Assembly: GCF_000003815.2 (NCBI RefSeq) | Contig: NC_049997.1 | Coordinates: 2,284,484-2,348,483, forward strand | DNA: 64,000 nt | Direction: 5' to 3' | Origin: Branchiostoma floridae | Taxonomy: Eukaryota > Chordata > Leptocardii > Amphioxiformes > Branchiostomatidae | In this document: positions 62,201 to 64,000 of the stretch, piece after piece | Position numbering within the stretch: the first letter of the stretch is position 1 | Layout of the letters: every line of letters starts with the position of its first letter | Notes under the pieces: generated by a model | Told to the model about the DNA's origin: nothing | What the model saw: only the letters and a program-made list of their open reading frames with translations | Databases searched by the model: none | Translations under genes and position numbers: made by a program

Positions 62201-63639
62201 TTTCTTCATTATCGAAGAATTTTGATCAAACAATGAAAGATCTCAAGACATCTGAAACTATGAAGCAAATACTAAGGCTAGTACCTATATCCGCAGGGTG
62301 TTTAAGTGCGCTAAATGTGCTGTTTTTCAATACAACGGATATAGGTTACTTCACAGATAAAGGTAAACATCAAGCGTTATGTGCATGCTGTAACATTGCT
62401 TCTAAACGTTTGGCAATGCTGCGTGACTTAATGCATTCTCTTTGGCCACGGCTTAAAGCACTTTTCTCTGCATGCTCCGTTCGTAATCTAAGAATGTTTA
62501 TGGAACAATAAAAGATTACAAAATATTTTAACTTGAACTATGAAGCAAATACAACATTGTGTAATGTTACTGATCCTTGTCTCTGCCCCCCTCCCCCCTA
62601 GGGTTCATCACCAAATGTATTCAGCTGTATGAGACCACAGTGGTGAGGCACGGTCTCATGTTGGTTGGCCCGACCTGTTCAGGGAAAACCATGTGCTACA
62701 AGACACTGCAGGCTGCCATGACAGCCCTAAAGGTAGGAAGCAGTAAGGAAACAGACATTAAGTATGATCCTCTAATTCTTGCATTGCTATAATGATTTAT
62801 GATGCAATGAATTTGCATCTATCTAAAGTTTAACAATAAGACATGTGCAATTATCATTCATGAACATTTCACATCAAGCAATTTGTCCTATTTGATGTAT
62901 TGTGGTAGACCTCTGAAAAATTGCCCTTGTGTGGCTTGTATCTCAATAAAGTTGATGTTTGAAATTCTAGTAATTCCATCAATCCATTCATTCATTCATT
63001 ACTTCCTTAAACTGATAGCCGTATTTTTTTTACTCTATTGAGCAAGGAACTGTGATTGTTACTAATTGAAAACAATAATCAATATTGATTCCTACATTGA
63101 ATTCTATGTTATATAGCCCAATTCTTAATACTACTATTTAGACAAAGAACTGTGATTGTTAATTGAAGATTGCTACTCGACGTTTATTTCATATGGATGT
63201 CTACGATGATTGTAATAATTCCCCCCACCCCAAGGAGAGCCAGCAGTGGGTGGTGGTGTGCACAAGGCCATGTCCATCATCCTAGCCACTAGCCATTTTA
63301 CACCACCCTTATGATTGTATTCACTGGATTCTGTTGTTTCCCCATCCCAGGGAGAACCAGCAGTGCGTGGGGGTGTGTACGAACTCCAAGTCTATCACCA
63401 TGTCGTGCATCAAAGTTATCTGTATTTACTGGATCCTATTATTTTACCCCACCCCAGGGAGAGCCGGCAGTGGGCGGGGGTGTGTACGAGGCTGTGCACG
63501 TGAACGTGGTGAACCCCAAGTCCATCACCATGGGTCAGCTGTACGGAGAGTTTGACCTGCTGACCCACGAGTGGACCGACGGGATCCTGTCCACCCTGGT
63601 CCGAGAGGGCACCTCCGCGACAGACTCAGACAAGCGCTG
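29401..63639 (+). CDS. DNAH1: Axonemal inner-arm dynein heavy chain, 5' part (34 exons)
   Basis: Thirty-four GT-AG exons with matching phases encode about 1,887 residues; the gene runs off the right edge. Residues 1-900 form the tail; the linker runs to about 1,470 with the family motif [15 protein letters not shown] near 1182. AAA1 has Walker A GPAGTGKT (1525-1532), Walker B CFDEFNR (around 1577) and sensor [14 protein letters not shown]2 has GPTCSGKT (1806-1813). The segments [20 protein letters not shown] and [20 protein letters not shown] match DNAH1 better than the DNAH3/7/12 or DNAH2/10 groups as I recall them. DNAH1 is a microtubule motor of the inner dynein arm in motile cilia and sperm tails. 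Many exon borders are tandemly copied into introns (separate entries). Confidence 0.9.
30161..30233 (+). CDS. DNAH1: DNAH1 exon 2
   Basis: TTTCCAG acceptor, AAAAG/GTAAC donor; 24 codons plus one base ([14 protein letters not shown]). Confidence 0.7.
30995..31169 (+). CDS. DNAH1: DNAH1 exon 3
   Basis: TTTTCCAG acceptor in phase 1, AAG/GTAAGA donor in phase 2. Encodes [20 protein letters not shown] and a Pro/Lys-rich stretch of the tail. Confidence 0.85.
31532..31633 (+). CDS. DNAH1: DNAH1 exon 4
   Basis: TTTTCTAG acceptor and CACAG/GTACAG donor, phase 2 both sides. Encodes [20 protein letters not shown]. Confidence 0.85.
32040..32227 (+). CDS. DNAH1: DNAH1 exon 5
   Basis: CTTCAG acceptor, AGAA/GTAAGC donor. 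Encodes [18 protein letters not shown] and [14 protein letters not shown], a block typical of DNAH1-type tails. Confidence 0.9.
32734..32889 (+). CDS. DNAH1: DNAH1 exon 6
   Basis: CTTGCAG acceptor, AATG/GTAAGC donor, phase 1 both sides. Encodes [18 protein letters not shown]. Confidence 0.9.
33270..33529 (+). repeat. Exon 7 5'-border duplication (~160 bp)
   Basis: GGACAGAAGAGAGTGGCATTT, the ACAGCAAACCTTGATGT run and CCCCCAG/GTCCCCAGAC occur twice; the first copy has a decoy acceptor at 33370/33371 and about 34 bp of exon 7. Confidence 0.9.
33530..33785 (+). CDS. DNAH1: DNAH1 exon 7
   Basis: GTCCCCCAG acceptor in phase 1, AAGAA/GTAAGG donor in phase 2. Encodes [20 protein letters not shown] and a long helical segment. 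Its 5' border is duplicated upstream at 33371. Confidence 0.9.
33837..34042. mobile_element. MITE family 'TTCACCTTTATCCG', full copy A
   Basis: 206 bp with ~45-bp inverted ends (TAACGCTAGTTCACCTTTAT and its inverse), the strongest-preserved member in the window. Intron 7 of DNAH1. Confidence 0.9.
34460..34617 (+). CDS. DNAH1: DNAH1 exon 8
   Basis: TTCTCTAG acceptor, AAAG/GTACGA donor. Encodes [20 protein letters not shown], part of the tail. Confidence 0.9.
35262..35365 (+). CDS. DNAH1: DNAH1 exon 9
   Basis: Acceptor after a C-tract (CCATAG), donor AAG/GTAGGA, leaves in phase 0. Encodes [16 protein letters not shown]. Confidence 0.9.
35493..36185 (+). mobile_element. Three LINE 3'-end relics
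   Basis: Relics at about 35493-35550, 35757-35870 and 36107-36185 carry GAAGGGCGGTTATA, CAAAGCTGG and TATATAGATA landmarks of the LINE end at 46128-46217. They interleave with the exon 10 border copies. Confidence 0.6.
35930..36231 (+). repeat. Exon 10 5'-border copies (2 decoys)
   Basis: Decoy acceptors at 35930 and 36036 are followed by GTGCGTACGGAGTGTAACAA or a variant; the true exon starts at 36232. Confidence 0.9.
36232..36342 (+). CDS. DNAH1: DNAH1 exon 10
   Basis: TTTCCAG acceptor and CACAG/GTGGGT donor, phase 0. Encodes [20 protein letters not shown]. Two truncated copies of its start lie upstream (35930, 36036). Confidence 0.9.
37009..37176 (+). CDS. DNAH1: DNAH1 exon 11
   Basis: TTCTGCAG acceptor and ATGCAG/GTAAAA donor, 56 codons in phase 0. 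Encodes [20 protein letters not shown]. Its last ~80 bp with the donor recur three more times downstream, so the true donor could be any of 37177, 37343, 37474 or 37607; only the first gives a contiguous dynein frame without repeats. Confidence 0.85.
37096..37610 (+). repeat. Exon 11 3'-border array, 4 donors
   Basis: The last ~80 bp of exon 11, its CAG/GTAAAA or CAG/GTGCAG donor and a (CA)n tract recur four times, with donors at 37177, 37343, 37474 and 37607 (spacing 166, 131, 133). Spacings are not multiples of three apart from none, so read-through shifts frame. Confidence 0.93.
38087..38251 (+). repeat. Exon 12 5'-border duplication with (CA)n
   Basis: A decoy acceptor before 38091 is followed by ~60 bp nearly identical to exon 12, then ~57 bp of CA repeat (38157-38213) and the true acceptor at 38252. 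Confidence 0.92.
38252..38382 (+). CDS. DNAH1: DNAH1 exon 12
   Basis: TGTGCTCAG acceptor, TCAA/GTAAGT donor, leaves in phase 2. Encodes [20 protein letters not shown]. Its first ~60 bp are duplicated at 38091. Confidence 0.9.
38381..39035 (+). repeat. Intron 12 tandem repeats from the exon 12 donor
   Basis: AGTAAGTCTGA-GCTCT, the exon 12 donor context, recurs at about 38762 and 38895 within ~135-bp units that also share CAAGTAACAATTTGAATTG and GCAGCTTCTCTGCC (three units from about 38650). Confidence 0.8.
39358..39508 (+). CDS. DNAH1: DNAH1 exon 13
   Basis: GTGTTACAG acceptor, GAGAAG/GTATGT donor. Encodes [20 protein letters not shown]. Confidence 0.92.
40072..40265 (+). CDS. DNAH1: DNAH1 exon 14
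   Basis: TTTTTTACAG acceptor, ATCAA/GTAAGT donor. Encodes [20 protein letters not shown] and a helix ending near [17 protein letters not shown]. Confidence 0.92.
40679..40904 (+). CDS. DNAH1: DNAH1 exon 15
   Basis: ATCTATAG acceptor in phase 2, GAG/GTAAAG donor. Encodes [20 protein letters not shown] followed by a coiled helix. Confidence 0.92.
41040..41335 (+). mobile_element. tRNA-derived SINE, plus orientation, diverged
   Basis: Head with AGTGGCTATGGTAGTGGA and a B-box-like GGTCCTGGGTTCTACTC, body with TTTGGAAAGACACTTAACAC..CTTCCCTCA parallel to the 4496-4842 SINE. Intron 15 of DNAH1. Confidence 0.65.
41456..41575 (+). CDS. DNAH1: DNAH1 exon 16
   Basis: TCTTCCAG acceptor and ATGAG/GTTTGT donor, 40 codons in phase 0. 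Encodes [18 protein letters not shown]. Confidence 0.92.
42024..42106 (+). CDS. DNAH1: DNAH1 exon 17
   Basis: ATCCTCAG acceptor, CCAA/GTAAGT donor. Encodes [20 protein letters not shown]. Confidence 0.92.
42491..42604. mobile_element. Truncated MITE of the TTCACCTTTATCCG family at exon 18 acceptor
   Basis: ATATCCGTTG, TATTTAGGGATATCAAGTCGAC and CTACAACATTT match the left half of copies at 33837 and 56168; the right half is missing and the exon 18 acceptor follows at once. Confidence 0.72.
42605..42746 (+). CDS. DNAH1: DNAH1 exon 18
   Basis: ATTTTCAG acceptor, CTACAG/GTCTGT donor. Encodes [16 protein letters not shown] truncated MITE copy ends directly at the acceptor. Confidence 0.92.
43295..43450 (+). 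CDS. DNAH1: DNAH1 exon 19
   Basis: CATTTCAG acceptor, first donor GAT/GTAAGT at 43451, 52 codons in phase 0. Ends in [14 protein letters not shown]. The last 44 bp plus donor and 16 intron bases are repeated as a 60-bp array, so the real exon end is ambiguous; every choice stays in frame. Confidence 0.85.
43407..44170 (+). repeat. 60-bp array with 13 identical 5' splice sites
   Basis: Twelve extra near-identical 60-bp units each repeat the exon 19 end, GAT/GTAAGTACTATTATTACC. Donors lie every 60 bp from 43451 to 44171. Units are divisible by three and free of stops, giving a 20-residue repeat ([14 protein letters not shown] plus VSTIIT). A diverged unit remains at 44423-44452. Confidence 0.97.
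44750..44862 (+). repeat. Exon 20 5'-border duplication
   Basis: Decoy acceptor (TTCCAACAG) at 44749/44750 followed by ~58 bp of exon 20 with few changes, then the true exon at 44863. Confidence 0.9.
44863..45061 (+). CDS. DNAH1: DNAH1 exon 20
   Basis: TTTCTTACAG acceptor, CCAG/GTGGGC donor in phase 1. Encodes [18 protein letters not shown] and [17 protein letters not shown]. The start is duplicated at 44750. Confidence 0.92.
45476..46338 (+). repeat. Exon 21 5'-border copies (2 decoys)
   Basis: CTCTCGCAG/GCTGCCAGCTGG occurs at 45476, 45646 and truly at 46339; the preceding ~110 bp (CAGTTGATGTTTTCCAAATC onward) is also shared. A LINE fragment lies between the last decoy and the exon. Confidence 0.9.
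45683..46217 (+). pseudogene. 5'-truncated LINE: RT C-terminus and 3' end
   Basis: An open frame to 46120 encodes the C-terminal tail of a non-LTR retrotransposon ORF2 ([41 protein letters not shown]). It is followed by the 3' end with GGCTATATAGATACAGATAC repeats. The catalytic RT motifs are absent, so it is a dead fragment, apparently Jockey/CR1-like. Confidence 0.85.
46339..46592 (+). CDS. DNAH1: DNAH1 exon 21
   Basis: TCTCTCGCAG acceptor in phase 1, GAGCAG/GTTGGT donor. Encodes [20 protein letters not shown] and [20 protein letters not shown], a conserved linker segment. Truncated copies of its start occur at 45476 and 45646. Confidence 0.93.
46610..47060 (+). repeat. Intronic minisatellite, ~100-130 bp unit
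   Basis: Imperfect units with GACTCAACGGCTTTTCCTT, CACCACTTCTC and TTTAAAACCACTAAGGA just after exon 21. Confidence 0.8.
47061..48997 (+). other. Rest of intron 21
   Basis: A ~215-bp tandem duplication at about 48110-48480 (GTTCAGATCAGTTGGATTCAG, short GTTCA runs). Otherwise nothing is recognised. Confidence 0.5.
48998..49210 (+). CDS. DNAH1: DNAH1 exon 22
   Basis: ATCTAG acceptor and ACACAG/GTGTGA donor, 71 codons in phase 0. Encodes [20 protein letters not shown] and [20 protein letters not shown] of the linker. Confidence 0.93.
49270..49645. mobile_element. Unclassified repeat with ACTTGCCCGA blocks
   Basis: ACTTGCCCGA and its inverse TCGGGCAAGT occur many times, and the flanks (TGCCTGGCTCAGG / CCCTGCCTGGCT) resemble a duplicated edge. 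Intron 22. Confidence 0.5.
50228..50661 (+). repeat. Exon 23 5'-border array, 4 decoy acceptors
   Basis: Decoy starts at 50230, 50341, 50446 and 50559 precede the true one at 50662; spacing about 103-113 bp. Each has ~60 bp of exon 23, diverges at GAGCCCCTCTAA (in-frame stop) and is followed by (AAAC)n. Confidence 0.95.
50662..50826 (+). CDS. DNAH1: DNAH1 exon 23 (linker motif)
   Basis: TTCCTCCAG acceptor and CCACAG/GTAACG donor. Encodes [20 protein letters not shown] and MDRMWRKIM, the hallmark dynein linker motif. Four copies of its first ~65 bp precede it. Confidence 0.94.
51382..51609 (+). CDS. DNAH1: DNAH1 exon 24
   Basis: CCCCCCAG acceptor and GCGAAG/GTGGGC donor, 76 codons. Encodes [20 protein letters not shown] and HLRKCFENM, a conserved linker block. 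Confidence 0.94.
52070..52249 (+). CDS. DNAH1: DNAH1 exon 25
   Basis: CCTTGTAG acceptor and CCAGAT/GTATGT donor, 60 codons. Encodes [20 protein letters not shown]. Its 3' border is repeated downstream as a ~58-bp array. Confidence 0.9.
52225..52560 (+). repeat. Exon 25 3'-border array, ~58-bp unit
   Basis: ACCATCATTGGACGGTCCCT..TATCCAGAT/GTA recurs about six times with donor-like GT at 52250, 52310, 52370, 52428, 52485 and 52541. Copies are more diverged than in the exon 19 array, and an in-frame TGA lies in the first repeat. Confidence 0.88.
52590..52885 (+). repeat. Exon 26 5'-border duplication (~200 bp)
   Basis: CTCCTACAACCATACAACCA, the CTTGA run and CTTCACAG/ACAAAGAGAA are present twice; the decoy acceptor is at 52697. 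Confidence 0.9.
52886..53023 (+). CDS. DNAH1: DNAH1 exon 26
   Basis: TTCTTCACAG acceptor and GAGCAG/GTATTT donor. Encodes [21 protein letters not shown] diverged copy of its start lies at 52697. Confidence 0.93.
53390..53553 (+). CDS. DNAH1: DNAH1 exon 27
   Basis: GCCTATAG acceptor and CTCAG/GTAAGG donor, leaves in phase 2. Encodes [20 protein letters not shown] and [10 protein letters not shown]. Confidence 0.93.
54137..54341 (+). CDS. DNAH1: DNAH1 exon 28 (AAA1 Walker A)
   Basis: ACTGAAG acceptor in phase 2 and CCAAG/GTGCGT donor. Encodes [20 protein letters not shown] then [20 protein letters not shown] and ends with [12 protein letters not shown], the catalytic AAA1 P-loop. Confidence 0.95.
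54690..55924 (+). repeat. 75/78-bp array with 17 identical 3' splice sites
   Basis: Sixteen units (ten of 75 bp, six of 78 bp with an extra AAT) each carry CCCCACCTATAG/GATCTGGGTAA and 51 bp of exon 29, from 54707 to the true exon at 55925. In the dynein frame every unit ends in its own acceptor TAG, a stop. The long open frame across the array is in another frame and is not a gene. Confidence 0.97.
55925..56128 (+). CDS. DNAH1: DNAH1 exon 29 (AAA1 Walker B)
   Basis: CCTATAG acceptor, CAAAAG/GTATGG donor, 68 codons. Encodes [20 protein letters not shown] and [20 protein letters not shown]. It is the last of 17 tandem acceptor copies and the only one that continues the exon. Confidence 0.95.
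56168..56387. mobile_element. MITE family 'TTCACCTTTATCCG', copy B
   Basis: Inverted ends TAACACTTGTTCACCTTTAT and GATAAAGGTGAGTGAGTGTTA; interior GGGTATTTAGGGATATCAAG. Intron 29. Confidence 0.88.
56828..57091 (+). CDS. DNAH1: DNAH1 exon 30 (AAA1 sensor I)
   Basis: CCACTCAG acceptor and TCACAG/GTGGGT donor, 88 codons. Encodes [20 protein letters not shown] and [20 protein letters not shown]. Confidence 0.95.
57195..57340 (-). mobile_element. SINE internal fragment
   Basis: ACTGACTCAATAGGC, GGGAAATTCCCTGCCCC and GTTTGATCTGCTC parallel 59960-60060 of the complete SINE. Confidence 0.55.
57375..57537 (+). CDS. DNAH1: DNAH1 exon 31
   Basis: AATTTCAG acceptor and CACAG/GTATGC donor, phase 1. Encodes [20 protein letters not shown] and [20 protein letters not shown]. 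The donor is repeated 20 bp downstream (57558). Confidence 0.95.
57524..57570 (+). repeat. Exon 31 donor duplicated (20-bp unit)
   Basis: TTCACAG/GTATGCAAAT occurs at 57531 and again at 57551, giving donors at 57538 and 57558. Confidence 0.9.
57988..58098 (+). CDS. DNAH1: DNAH1 exon 32
   Basis: CAACACAG acceptor and CCGAG/GTAAGA donor, phase 1 both sides. Encodes [20 protein letters not shown]. Confidence 0.94.
58975..59300. mobile_element. Unclassified repeat with TCCGTC/GACGGA blocks
   Basis: CCAGCGTCCG, GTCAATTGACGG and GACGGAAAT blocks, flanked by TAGCCAGC and GCTGGCTAAAG. A relative with CCGTCATAGCGGACGGAA lies at 53095-53310 in intron 26. Confidence 0.45.
59619..60373. mobile_element. 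MITE family 'TTCACCTTTATCCG', copy C, split by a SINE
   Basis: Left end TAACGCAAGTTCACCTTTAT with TTTAGGGATATCAAGTC, right end GGTGAACTAGCGCTA with ATCCCTAAATAGCC; the halves are separated by the SINE at 59794-60292. Intron 32. Confidence 0.85.
59794..60292 (-). mobile_element. tRNA-derived SINE (copy 2), poly(A) tail, nested
   Basis: Minus-strand head at 60292 with B-box-like GGTTCAAATCC, body nearly identical to 4600-4842, then a longer 3' part and a ~25-nt A tail (T run 59794-59819). Confidence 0.85.
62098..62552 (+). repeat. Intron 32 tandem duplication with MITE piece
   Basis: ATGCTGTAACAT, GCGTGACT-AA-GCATTCTCTTTGG and ACTATGAAGCAAATAC appear in both 62098-62275 and 62382-62552. A truncated TTCACCTTTATCCG-family MITE (62279-62379) lies between. 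Confidence 0.8.
62602..62732 (+). CDS. DNAH1: DNAH1 exon 33 (AAA2 Walker A)
   Basis: CCCCCCTAG acceptor in phase 1 and CTAAAG/GTAGGA donor. Encodes [20 protein letters not shown] and GPTCSGKT; the cysteine replaces a residue usually small or Gly in this loop. Confidence 0.95.
63230..63457 (+). repeat. Exon 34 5'-border copies (2 decoys)
   Basis: CACCCCAAG/GAGAGCCAGCAGTGGG at about 63234 and CATCCCAG/GGAGAACCAGCAGTGCG at 63351 precede the true CACCCCAG/GGAGAGCCGGCAG at 63458. The second copy also contains the AACCCCAAGTC/CATCACCATG part of the exon. Confidence 0.92.
63458..63639 (+). CDS. DNAH1: DNAH1 exon 34 (last in window)
   Basis: CACCCCAG acceptor, GCTG/GTAGGT donor, leaves in phase 2. 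Encodes [20 protein letters not shown]. Two truncated copies of its start lie at about 63234 and 63351. The gene continues beyond the window. Confidence 0.94.
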
Positions 63640-64000
63640 GTAGGTTCCTAACACCAACTTTTAAATATATGCTGCAACCCCTAAATGACTGAAGATTTGA
63701 CACATCATTCAGCAAACAATGCATTGGACATAAAGAACAAATTCTTTTAATATTTTGTGTGTTTTGTTGTCTTTGAAATCACACTAAAATACATAGCATA
63801 TTATTCTAGTTTTAAAATCAAGCCTCACTCTGCTGTACAGATGCTTGGCTAGTGGAATGAGAGCCTCAGACTTATAACATATTAGACTGTTGCACTGCCA
63901 TCACGATGGTATTCTATTAAACTAGAGGTGACTCCTAGTCCTAGATGTTTCAATCAGCATCCACTGTCATTCCTTGATGTCAAAGATCTGCAAAAGTCAC

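Larger units (their letters stand above)
58099..62601 (+). other. DNAH1 intron 32 (4.5 kb)
   Basis: The longest dynein intron seen. Outside the listed elements (58130-58970, 60380-62090) nothing is recognised; 62.5 kb ends with a C-rich tract before exon 33. Confidence 0.55.

Overview
This window looks like chordate genomic DNA, most likely from an amphioxus (Branchiostoma). The reasons are an intron-rich, chordate-like axonemal dynein gene, many short non-autonomous transposons, and an unusual abundance of minisatellites that straddle exon/intron borders. Amphioxus is known for such repeats (called 'mirage' minisatellites at its Adh3 locus, from memory). The species call is inference. There is one assembly gap of 100 N at 25540-25639.

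Layout. (1) About 350-4002, minus strand: five in-phase exons of a gene whose 3' end lies off the left edge. The N-terminal part resembles a gasdermin pore-forming domain and the last exons resemble a PH fold; both family calls are tentative. (2) 4021-10809: intergenic, mostly transposon remnants (tRNA-derived SINEs, a LINE 3' end, MITEs, a diverged repeat pair). (3) 10810-20776, minus strand: a complete six-exon gene for a 307-residue type I membrane protein (signal peptide, one Ig domain, one FN3 domain, Pro/Thr stalk, one transmembrane helix, short basic tail). Its introns hold several fold-back MITEs. (4) 20777-27311: repeats, a long CATACA-type array, the gap, and a weak three-exon minus-strand model for an 81-residue protein. 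(5) 27400-29400: putative promoter region. A perfect RFX X-box lies at 26577-26590 and a YY1-like site with an RFX half-site near 28280. (6) 29401 to the right edge, plus strand: the 5' part of an inner-arm axonemal dynein heavy chain, best matched to DNAH1. I can place 34 coding exons with consistent GT-AG borders and phases, giving about 1,887 residues of a protein usually a little over 4,200 long. They cover the tail, the linker, all of AAA1 (Walker A, Walker B, sensor I) and the start of AAA2.

The most striking feature is inside the dynein gene. At more than a dozen exon borders, a short piece of exon plus its splice site has been tandemly copied into the intron. Extremes are 13 identical 5' splice sites in a 60-bp array after exon 19 (fully open in the dynein frame) and 17 identical 3' splice sites in a 75/78-bp array before exon 29 (each decoy copy closes with an in-frame stop). 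The same introns also carry at least five copies of one MITE family, one of them split by a SINE.
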